From Oscillospiraceae bacterium (GTDB taxonomy: Bacteria; Bacillota; Clostridia; Oscillospirales; UBA929): a stretch of 5,219 nucleotides of DNA. The position numbers and the translations under genes are program-made. The stretch covers positions 1 to 5,219 of the forward strand of contig WRLJ01000137.1 in NCBI GenBank assembly GCA_009777685.1, read 5' to 3'. The notes below the pieces were generated by a model. The model made no database searches, was not told the origin of the DNA, and was given only the letters and a program-made list of their open reading frames with translations. This document shows positions 1 to 4,915 of this stretch, in pieces (position 1 is the first letter of the stretch; the number at the start of each line of letters is the position of its first letter).

Positions 1-35
1 AGAGGGGTTTTCTCGAAAATTCCGGGTTCGTTCTT

Positions 36-85
36 GCCCTCCTCCCAGAGGAGGGCGCCGCCCGCAGGGCGGCGGGAGGAGGATT
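36..85. repeat. GC-rich palindromic repeat with two alternative folds
   Basis: Two perfect hairpins stand side by side: GCCCTCCTC/GAGGAGGGC (36-44 with 48-56, loop CCA) and GCCGCCC/GGGCGGC (57-63 with 67-73, loop GCA). The left arm can pair instead with a second GAGGAGG stretch: CCTCCTCCC (38-46) is exactly complementary to GGGAGGAGG (74-82), enclosing the inner hairpin. The local and long-range stems share bases 38-44, so they exclude each other. The unit ends in GAGGATT (79-85), the same end as the 174-285 element. No T-run follows, so a simple terminator is not supported. It is most likely a dispersed intergenic palindrome of the kind common in GC-rich Clostridia; copy number cannot be judged here. 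Confidence 0.7.
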
Positions 86-106
86 TGGGGTTTCGCACAA
101 ACCATT

Positions 107-138
107 CGTAGGTCGCGATGCCCACATCGCGCCCTACG
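107..138. repeat. Imperfect inverted repeat (14-bp arms)
   Basis: Arms 107-120 and 125-138 pair at 13 of 14 positions around a CCCA loop, with one T/C mismatch at 113/132. The right arm runs into a 19-base stretch (127-145) that recurs at 379-397 with one change, so this palindrome belongs to a repeat family present more than once in the window. No reading frame or promoter is evident here. Confidence 0.75.
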
Positions 139-173
139 GCGTGTGCCACCCCCCAACCCGTACCCCGCCCTAA

Positions 174-285
174 AATCCTCCGTCACGCCTGACGGCGTGC
201 CACCTCCTTTACGAAAGGAGGCTTGCGCGCCCCCCCAAAAAGGCTCCTTTCGTAAAGGAGCTGTCGGCGAAGCCGACTGAGGATT
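174..285. repeat. MITE-like paired inverted element
   Basis: The 112-base block is bounded by AATCCTC (174-180) and its exact complement GAGGATT (279-285). Inside lie two hairpins whose 17-base cores (204-220 and 244-260) are exact reverse complements of each other. Each core folds on itself with an 8-bp stem: CCTCCTTT/AAAGGAGG at 203-221 and GCTCCTTT/AAAGGAGC at 243-261. Smaller hairpins lie outside them: CACGCC/GGCGTG (184-189/194-199) and GTCGGC/GCCGAC (263-268/272-277). The layout is two copies of one palindromic unit head to head. On the minus strand, hairpin 243-261 is followed by five T (237-241), so it could stop leftward transcription. No coding capacity is seen. It resembles a small non-autonomous element, but mobility is not shown. 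Confidence 0.7.
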
Positions 286-310
286 GACAAAGTTCCGTAC
301 AAACTGTAAG

Positions 311-397
311 GGCGATTTCCAATCGCCTGCCGTGTTCCCCGGTCGCGCACAATGGGGAAACACGGCGCGCCGGGGTCGTCGCGCCCTACGGTGTGTG
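311..397. repeat. Cluster of hairpins, including recurring repeat units
   Basis: GGCGATT (311-317) pairs perfectly with AATCGCC (321-327) around TCC. CGTGTTCCCC (331-340) pairs with GGGGAAACACG (354-364) with one bulged A. The segment then contains GGCGCGCC (364-371) and a 22-base stretch at 366-387 that recurs, reverse-complemented with one difference, at 2613-2634. Its end (379-397) repeats 127-145 with one mismatch. A reading frame crosses 284-784, but it overlaps the lipoprotein gene in another frame and is made of these repeats, so I do not treat it as a gene. Confidence 0.65.
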
Positions 398-431
398 CGG
401 CGTGTTTGCCCCAAGCCTTTCATTCTTCTCC

Positions 432-461
432 TTGACACTTCCCTTGTAAATAAGGTATATT
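432..461 (+). promoter_or_regulatory. Sigma-A type promoter of the lipoprotein gene
   Basis: TTGACA (432-437) is a perfect -35 box. TATATT (456-461) is a good -10 box after an 18-base spacer. The predicted start near 468 gives a leader of about 36 bases before the ATG at 504, with a weak ribosome binding site (AAAGGCGG, 487-494). It is the first AT-rich patch after the repeat region and the only good promoter upstream of the lipoprotein gene. Confidence 0.65.
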
Positions 462-503
462 GCAGACAGTCCTCCCACCCTGACCGAAAGGCGGCTTGGA
501 CGC

Positions 504-2087
504 ATGAGACGTGTATGGCCCGTTATCCTCGCCCTGCTCCTGCTGTCCGCCTGTTCGCCGGAGTGGGAGACGCCCCCGCTGATCGTCTATCCCAGCGGGG
601 AGCCCGCCTACGGACCCTCAAGGGGTCCGGTGTCGCTGCCGGAAGGCCCGGCGGCCGGACACGGCTTCGGGCTGGCGTGGACGCCGGTCGCGCGGCTGGA
701 CCCGTTCACCGAACGCGACACGCTGAACATCCACCTGCCGGGCCTGCTGTACGAGGGGCTGTTCACCGTGGACAGCGCCTTTGAGCCGCGTCCGGCGCTG
801 TGCGAGGTCATGGAGACGGAGGATAACCGCCGGTTTGTCCTGCGCCTGCGGGAGGGCGCGGTGTTTTCCGACGGCACTCCGCTGACGGCGGAGGACGTCG
901 TCTGGTCGTTTAGCCAGGCGCGCGCCGCCGCCTCGCCGTACGCGCGGAGATTGAGCGTCGTCAGCTCGGTGCGGGCGCACACGGACGGCTCGGTATCCGT
1001 CGAGCTGCACGCCCCCCGGGCGCGCTTTGCCGCGCTGCTGGACTTTCCCATCGCCAAAAAGGACAGCGCCGGCGCGGCGCCCGCCGGCACGGGGCCATAC
1101 ATTCTGCGCCATGACGGCGAGGGCTATCCCGTGCTTTCACCCAACCCGCACCACAAGGACGCGGAGACGCTGACGCCGTCTCGGATCGGGCTGTCGGACG
1201 CGCGGGATCCGGCGGATTTAAGTTTTTATTTTCAGTACGGGCATATCTCCGCGATGGCCTATGATTTCAACGACCCGTCCCGCCCGGGCATCCATTCGGG
1301 CTATGAGCGCTATGACTACCCCGGCGCGACGCTGCAATACATCGGCGTCAGCGCGGATTCGGGGCCGCTGGCGCAACCGCTGGTGCGGCGCGTCCTGTCA
1401 ATGGCCGTCGACCGCGAAACGCTTTGCCGGGAGCTGTTTGACGCCGAGGCGGCCCTGCTGCCCGCGCCGCCCTCCGGCGCGCTGTATGACGCGTCTCTGA
1501 CCGGCGATTACGCCTACGCTCCCACGGCGGCCCTGCGGCTGCTGAGCGACGCGGGCTGCGCGGATACCGACGCGGACGGCGTATTGGAATGGCCCGACGA
1601 GCGGCGGATGCTGCCGCTCCGCTTTACGATGGCGGTCAACGCGGAAACTCCGGCCCGCGCCGGGGCCGCCCGCCGTCTGGCGGACACCCTGGCCGGCATC
1701 GGCATCGAGCTGACGGTCGCGGTCCTGCCGTGGGACGAGTACGCCGCCGCCGTGTCCGGAGGCGCGTACGATCTCTTCTGGGCGCAGGCGGCGCTGACGC
1801 CGGACTTTGACCCCGGCGTCTTTCTGGACCCCGGCGGCGCCTTAAACCCCGGCGCGGTCCCGGAGGAAACGGCCGCGGCTCTGGACTCCATGCGCTCGGC
1901 GCCAGATGCCGATGCCGAAGCGGCGGCGCGGCGGGAGCTGTACCGCCTGTGGCTGGAGCAGGGGCGTGTGATCGCGGTCTGTTTCAACCAAAAAAGCCTG
2001 CTGACCCGGCGCGGCTTGTTTGAAGCCCCGACCCCGGCGTCGGAAAACCTCTTTTTCGGGTTTGCCGATTGGGGATTGAGGCCATAA
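504..2087 (+). CDS. Lipoprotein solute-binding protein of an ABC transporter (SBP family 5, peptide/nickel type)
   Basis: A 527-residue extracytoplasmic binding lipoprotein, expected to capture oligopeptides or a similar ligand and deliver it to an ABC permease. Residues 1-16 are a lipoprotein signal with lipobox LSAC, giving a lipidated Cys17. Family 5 hallmarks follow in order: LLYEGLF near 81-87, FSDGTPLTAEDVVWSF at 121-136, FPIAKK at 181-186, GTGPY at 195-199, and a second-lobe segment near 291 (VRRVLSMAVDRETL). The length fits the DppA/OppA family. The ATG at 504 is chosen because the signal peptide begins there. No permease or ATPase gene is next to it, so it is either an orphan binding protein or works with a transporter encoded elsewhere. 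The ligand cannot be predicted. The call of the family is firm; the substrate is open. Confidence 0.9.
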   Translation: MRRVWPVILALLLLSACSPEWETPPLIVYPSGEPAYGPSRGPVSLPEGPAAGHGFGLAWTPVARLDPFTERDTLNIHLPGLLYEGLFTVDSAFEPRPALCEVMETEDNRRFVLRLREGAVFSDGTPLTAEDVVWSFSQARAAASPYARRLSVVSSVRAHTDGSVSVELHAPRARFAALLDFPIAKKDSAGAAPAGTGPYILRHDGEGYPVLSPNPHHKDAETLTPSRIGLSDARDPADLSFYFQYGHISAMAYDFNDPSRPGIHSGYERYDYPGATLQYIGVSADSGPLAQPLVRRVLSMAVDRETLCRELFDAEAALLPAPPSGALYDASLTGDYAYAPTAALRLLSDAGCADTDADGVLEWPDERRMLPLRFTMAVNAETPARAGAARRLADTLAGIGIELTVAVLPWDEYAAAVSGGAYDLFWAQAALTPDFDPGVFLDPGGALNPGAVPEETAAALDSMRSAPDADAEAAARRELYRLWLEQGRVIAVCFNQKSLLTRRGLFEAPTPASENLFFGFADWGLRP

Positions 2088-2126
2088 TGTGTATTTTCAA
2101 TACAATATAACAAACTGGAGAGAGTT

Positions 2127-2582
2127 ATGCCGGAGCTTTTCAAAACCTGGTTCCTCCGCCCGTCACAGAACGGGCGCGTCCAGCTGTTCCGCTCGCTGTT
2201 TGTGGGCGCGGCGGCGTCGGTCACGGATATGGCCGTGCTGGCGGCGCTGTTTACCGGTCTGGGCCAAAACGCGCTGCTGTCGGCGGCGCTGGGCTTTATC
2301 GCGGGTCTGCTGGTCAACTTTGTTCTGACGCGCCTTTGGGTCTTCACCGGCTCGCGCCTGAGCGGGGCGGCGGAATTTATCGCGTTTTCGGTCATCAGCG
2401 TAATCGGTCTCGGGCTGACGATGCTGATCGTCTGGGTCTTTGAAACCCCCGTCGCGGCCGCGCGGCCGCTGGGCGCGTGGCTGAGCGCGGAGGGCTATGT
2501 GTTCGCGGGCAAGCTCGCGGCCATCGCGGCGGTGTTCGCGTGGAACTTCTTGATGCGGAAATATGTGGTGTACCGAAAATAG
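2127..2582 (+). CDS. GtrA-like family four-helix membrane protein
   Basis: A 151-residue integral membrane protein of the GtrA-like family (PF04138). Members are linked to moving lipid-carried sugars across the membrane, or to cell-surface polysaccharide and teichoic acid decoration, often beside glycosyltransferases. Four hydrophobic segments lie near residues 20-42, 48-68, 84-105 and 124-143. Family marks include FVGAAASVTD (25-34) in helix 1, NFVLTRLWVF (64-73) after helix 2, and WNFLMRKYVVY (139-149) at the C-terminus. The length is typical. GGAG (2117-2120) lies 6 bases before the ATG. It starts 39 bases after the lipoprotein gene with no terminator between, so cotranscription is likely. 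No glycosyltransferase is adjacent in this window, so the specific role is unknown. Confidence 0.88.
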   Translation: MPELFKTWFLRPSQNGRVQLFRSLFVGAAASVTDMAVLAALFTGLGQNALLSAALGFIAGLLVNFVLTRLWVFTGSRLSGAAEFIAFSVISVIGLGLTMLIVWVFETPVAAARPLGAWLSAEGYVFAGKLAAIAAVFAWNFLMRKYVVYRK

Positions 2583-2612
2583 ACGCGCGTTCGCCTGGGC
2601 CGCACACGCCGC

Positions 2613-2650
2613 AGGGCGCGACGCCCCCGGCGCGACGCCCCCGGCGCGCT
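2613..2650. repeat. Copy of intergenic repeat with an internal 14-bp tandem duplication
   Basis: Bases 2613-2634 match the reverse complement of 366-387 at 21 of 22 positions. Within this copy the unit GGCGCGACGCCCCC is present twice in tandem (2615-2628 and 2629-2642), followed by a partial third copy (GGCGCG, 2643-2648). The 14-base period is not a multiple of three, which argues against coding. GGGCG/CGCCC at 2614-2618/2622-2626 can form a short hairpin, but no T-run follows, so it is not a convincing terminator for the gtrA-like gene. Confidence 0.7.
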
Positions 2651-2692
2651 GCAAAAACACCCCGCGAAAACCTTGCCCTGAGGCATTCTCAA

Positions 2693-2760
2693 CTGCCGGT
2701 TGCCAAAATCCTCTGCCGGTGTTATAATATTCCGGACATATCCAGGAGGATTACCGGCAG
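2693..2760. promoter_or_regulatory. Three CTGCCGGT repeats around the extended -10 promoter (candidate operator)
   Basis: CTGCCGGT occurs at 2693-2700 and 2713-2720, exactly 20 bases apart, and inverted as ACCGGCAG at 2753-2760. The two direct copies touch the -35 box and end beside the -10 box; the inverted copy lies just past the predicted start. Spacing of two helical turns suits a dimeric or paired DNA-binding protein on one face of the DNA. The candidate regulator is unknown. Confidence 0.4.
2700..2728 (+). promoter_or_regulatory. Strong extended -10 promoter with no clear gene of its own
   Basis: TTGCCA (2700-2705) and a perfect TATAAT (2723-2728) are separated by 17 bases. TG at 2720-2721 makes an extended -10 (TGTTATAAT). 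The predicted start is near 2735. Downstream come AGGAGGA (2744-2750) and an ATG at 2768, 17 bases away, too far for normal initiation. This promoter may read through into the toxin-antitoxin pair and glyS, or may have driven a gene now lost. Confidence 0.65.
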
Positions 2761-2845
2761 GGATATCATGCCGGCGTCACTCATCGTGTTTGTGCGTCAG
2801 GGAGAAAAATTGATAGTTTTCCGGCGAGCCGTCAGCATAAAAGCC

Positions 2846-2874
2846 TTGACAGAGTGTACAATATATCGTACAAT
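2846..2874 (+). promoter_or_regulatory. Promoter of the yefM-yoeB-like operon
   Basis: A perfect -35 box TTGACA (2846-2851), a 17-base spacer and a near-perfect -10 box TACAAT (2869-2874). Transcription would begin near 2881, 27 bases before the antitoxin ATG. A reading frame in the antitoxin phase extends back to a GTG at 2854, but that lies within the promoter, which is why the start at 2908 is preferred. Confidence 0.8.
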
Positions 2875-2885
2875 AGTAAGTACAA
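2855..2885. promoter_or_regulatory. Antitoxin operator: three GTACA repeats at 12-bp spacing
   Basis: TGTACA (2855-2860), CGTACA (2867-2872) and AGTACA (2879-2884) share the core GTACAA and step by exactly 12 bases. The first two extend to GTACAATA. They cover the spacer, the -10 box and the predicted start. From family knowledge, the E. coli yefM-yoeB operator has TGTACA-core palindromes 12 bp apart centre to centre, so YefM or the YefM-YoeB complex probably binds here and represses its own operon. Only the first copy is a perfect palindrome. Confidence 0.7.
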
Positions 2886-2907
2886 CACGGGAAAGGATTT
2901 GATCTTG

Positions 2908-3162
2908 ATGCTGGCTGTAAATTATTCCACGATCCGCAACCGCCTTAAAGATTACTGCGATAAGGTGACGGATCATTACGAAACGGTTATCGTCACTCGT
3001 AAAGACGAAAAAAATGTCGTTATCATAAGCCTTGACGAATATAACGCATTGGTGAAAGCGGCCAAAAACTCCGCTTATCTGGATATGCTCGACCGTTCCA
3101 TGGAGCAAATCGCAAGGGGGGACGGGAAAATCCATGAGCTTATAGAGGTTGACGATGATTAA
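2908..3162 (+). CDS. yefM: Type II antitoxin, YefM/Phd family
   Basis: An 84-residue antitoxin that should neutralise the downstream YoeB-like toxin and repress the operon. The N-terminal Phd/YefM DNA-binding fold is seen in NYSTIRNRLKDYCDKV (5-20) and VIVTRKDEKNVVIISLDEY (27-45), the latter being the family's signature strand-turn-strand-helix. Residues 57-70 (YLDMLDRSMEQIAR) and the acidic tail (HELIEVDDD) fit the flexible toxin-binding part. E. coli YefM is 83 residues. The ATG at 2908 is chosen over an in-frame GTG at 2854, which falls inside the promoter; AAAGGA (2892-2897) lies 10 bases upstream. An in-frame TTG at 2905 is also possible. Base composition is clearly more A/T-rich than in the neighbouring housekeeping genes. 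Confidence 0.92.
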   Translation: MLAVNYSTIRNRLKDYCDKVTDHYETVIVTRKDEKNVVIISLDEYNALVKAAKNSAYLDMLDRSMEQIARGDGKIHELIEVDDD

Positions 3163-3418
3163 GGTGTGGTCTGATAAAGCGTGGGACGATTATCTTTCCT
3201 GGCAAACAGAAGATAAAAAGACATTGAAACGCATCAACGAACTGATCAAGGATATAGAGCGAAACGGGTTAAACAAGGGCATAGGCAAGCCCGAACCGCT
3301 GAAATACCGCAAGGCATGGAGCCGGCAGATAGACCGCGCAAACAGGCTTATCTATAATTTCGACGAGAAGAAAAACCTATTGATTTTTGCTTGTAAAGGG
3401 CATTATAATGATCAATAG
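3155..3418 (+). CDS. yoeB: Type II toxin YoeB-like mRNA endoribonuclease (RelE superfamily)
   Basis: An 87-residue toxin of the YoeB branch of the RelE/ParE superfamily, which cuts mRNA in the ribosomal A site when the antitoxin is degraded. Conserved stretches are WSDKAWDDYLSWQ (5-17), INELIKDIERNG (27-38), GKPEPLK (44-50), WSRQIDRANRLIY (55-67) and the C-terminal GHY (82-84). The residues matching the E. coli active site (Glu46, Arg65, His83, Tyr84) are present as Glu47, Arg64, His83 and Tyr84, so the toxin looks intact. The ATG at 3155 follows AGAGG (3144-3148) by 6 bases and overlaps the antitoxin's end by 8 bases, the usual coupled arrangement. A TTG at 3149 would add two residues but would overlap the ribosome binding site. 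Confidence 0.94.
   Translation: MIKVWSDKAWDDYLSWQTEDKKTLKRINELIKDIERNGLNKGIGKPEPLKYRKAWSRQIDRANRLIYNFDEKKNLLIFACKGHYNDQ
3380..3409 (+). promoter_or_regulatory. Candidate glyS promoter inside the end of yoeB
   Basis: TTGATT (3380-3385) and a perfect TATAAT (3404-3409) are spaced by 18 bases and lie in the last dozen codons of the toxin gene. The predicted start near 3416 leaves a leader of about 33 bases carrying AGGAGGA before the glyS TTG. It would let an essential synthetase be expressed independently of the self-repressing toxin-antitoxin promoter. The sequence is coding, so a chance match is possible. Confidence 0.45.
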
Positions 3419-3448
3419 TGCTGAATTTTAGCGAGGAGGACGCCGCCT

Positions 3449-4846
3449 TTGAAAAACACGGACAAGACGATGGACCAGATTACGGCCCTGTGCAAAAACC
3501 GGGGGTTTGTCTACCCCGGCTCGGAGATTTACGGGGGGTTGGCCAACGCCTGGGACTACGGGCCGCTGGGCGCGGAGTTCAAGAACAATCTCAAACGGGC
3601 CTGGTGGAAGAAGTTCGTGCAGGAAAGCCCGTATAACGCGGGGCTGGACAGCGCGATCCTGATGAACCCGAAAGTCTGGGAGGCCTCGGGGCATGTCGTC
3701 AATTTCAACGACCCGCTGATCGACTGCAAGGGCTGCAAAATGCGCTTCCGCGCCGACCAGCTCATGGAAAACTGGAACCGGGCGCGCGATATCGAGATGC
3801 GGACGGACGGCCTCTCCCATGACGAGATGACGGCGTATATCACGGAAAAAAACATCGCCTGCCCCTCCTGCGGGCGGCGGGAGTTCACCGGCATCCGCAA
3901 GTTCAATATGATGTTCAAGACCTTTCAGGGCGTCACCGAGGACTCGCAAAGCGAGATCTACCTGCGGCCCGAGACGGCGCAGGGCATCTTCGTGCAGTTT
4001 AGGAACCTCCAGCGCACCACGCGGCGCAAAATCCCGTTCGGCGTGTGCCAAATCGGAAAATCCTTCCGCAACGAAATCACGCCGGGCAACTTCACCTTCC
4101 GCACCCGCGAGTTTGAGCAGATGGAGCTGGAGTTTTTCTGCAAGCCCGGCACGGAGCTGGAGTGGTTCGGATATTGGAAAGCCTTCTGCCGCGACTGGCT
4201 GCTGGAGCTGGGGATGCGGGAGGAAAGCCTGCGCCTGCGCGACCACAGCGCGGAGGAGCTGAGCCACTACTCCAACGCCACGACGGACTTTGAGTTTTTG
4301 TTCCCCTTCGGCTGGGGCGAGCTGTGGGGCGTGGCCAGCCGCACGGACTTTGACCTGAAGGCCCATCAGGAGCATTCCGGCGAGAATATGGAGTATTTTG
4401 ACCCGGAGACCAGCGAGAAGTATATCCCCTATGTCATCGAGCCGTCGCTGGGCGCGGACCGCGCGGCGCTGGCGTTTCTGATCGACGCCTATGACGTGGA
4501 GGCGGTGGACGCGGAGAAGAACGACACGCGCGCCGTCCTGCGGCTGCATCCGGCGCTGGCTCCGGTCAAGTGCGCGGTGCTGCCGCAATCCAAGAAGCTG
4601 GCCGAGCCCGCCTCGGAGGTGTACCGCGCGTTACAGAAGCGCTGGATGTGCGAGTACGACGAGTCCGGCTCCATCGGCAAGCGTTACCGCCGGCAGGACG
4701 AGATCGGCACGCCGTACTGCGTGACCTTTGACTTTGACTCGCTGGAGGACAAGCAAGTCACGGTCCGCGACCGCGACACCATGAAGCAGGACCGCGTGGC
4801 CATCGAGGGCCTGGCGGCGTATCTGGAGGAGCGGCTGGCGTATTGA
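3449..4846 (+). CDS. glyS: Glycyl-tRNA synthetase, single-chain alpha2 type
   Basis: A 465-residue cytoplasmic class II synthetase that charges tRNA-Gly with glycine using ATP. This is the homodimeric form shared with archaea and eukaryotes, not the bacterial alpha2beta2 enzyme. Residues 10-44 (from QITALCKNRGFVYPG through DYGPLG) form the family N-terminus. Cys93, Cys96, Cys138 and Cys141 (CKGC and CPSC) fit a zinc-binding site. RPETAQG lies at 173-179, class II motif 2 at 206-230 (FRNEITPGNFTFRTREFEQ), and motif 3 near 328-344 (EPSLGADRAALAFL). The anticodon-binding domain starts about residue 370 (LAPVKCAVLPQSKK). The length is normal. The TTG start is preferred because AGGAGGA (3434-3440) is 8 bases upstream; an in-frame ATG at 3470 would remove seven residues and leave poor spacing. 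I see no T-box leader upstream. Confidence 0.96.
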   Translation: MKNTDKTMDQITALCKNRGFVYPGSEIYGGLANAWDYGPLGAEFKNNLKRAWWKKFVQESPYNAGLDSAILMNPKVWEASGHVVNFNDPLIDCKGCKMRFRADQLMENWNRARDIEMRTDGLSHDEMTAYITEKNIACPSCGRREFTGIRKFNMMFKTFQGVTEDSQSEIYLRPETAQGIFVQFRNLQRTTRRKIPFGVCQIGKSFRNEITPGNFTFRTREFEQMELEFFCKPGTELEWFGYWKAFCRDWLLELGMREESLRLRDHSAEELSHYSNATTDFEFLFPFGWGELWGVASRTDFDLKAHQEHSGENMEYFDPETSEKYIPYVIEPSLGADRAALAFLIDAYDVEAVDAEKNDTRAVLRLHPALAPVKCAVLPQSKKLAEPASEVYRALQKRWMCEYDESGSIGKRYRRQDEIGTPYCVTFDFDSLEDKQVTVRDRDTMKQDRVAIEGLAAYLEERLAY

Positions 4847-4860
4847 CCGCGGCTCCGCGG
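4847..4860. other. Short GC palindrome right after the glyS stop codon
   Basis: CCGCGG-CT-CCGCGG directly follows the TGA and can form a 5-bp stem (4847-4851/4856-4860) with a GCTC loop. No T-run follows, so it is not a standard terminator. It might pause polymerase or protect an mRNA end. The remaining gap to 4915 shows no clear promoter, which leaves glyS-transketolase cotranscription open. Confidence 0.3.
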
Positions 4861-4915
4861 GACGATTCCTATCATCCAACCATCCCTCACAACACACATA
4901 AAGGAGGCACCCACC

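Noticed and set aside
36..285. A CRISPR array in the repeat region
   Set aside because: The repeats are palindromes of different lengths in both orientations without regular spacers of constant size.
284..784. A 166-codon plus-strand frame over the repeat region and the lipoprotein start
   Set aside because: Its first half is translated palindromic repeats and its second half is an out-of-frame reading of the lipoprotein gene; no ribosome binding site fits.
2076..2106. A separate promoter for the gtrA-like gene (TTGAGG ... TACAAT)
   Set aside because: The spacer is 19 bases, the -35 is poor, and the predicted start would fall almost on the ribosome binding site; cotranscription with the lipoprotein gene is simpler.
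1514..2395. A 293-codon minus-strand frame across the lipoprotein and gtrA genes
   Set aside because: It spans two real genes and their gap, is dominated by Ser, Ala and Arg, and shows no recognisable domain or promoter.
2477..2902. A 141-codon frame from within gtrA to the antitoxin promoter
   Set aside because: It runs through gtrA out of frame and then through the 14-base tandem repeat; only the part from ATG 2768 is worth noting, and that is listed as a finding.
2583..3448. A T-box riboswitch ahead of glyS, as often seen for Firmicutes glycyl-tRNA synthetases
   Set aside because: I found no T-box consensus (AGGGTGGNACCGCG-like) or terminator/antiterminator pair between gtrA and glyS.
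3428..4588. A 386-codon open frame on the minus strand across glyS
   Set aside because: It is antisense to a clearly recognised synthetase, has a low-complexity composition rich in Arg, Ala, Leu and Val, and no family motif; GC-rich codons commonly leave such open antisense frames.
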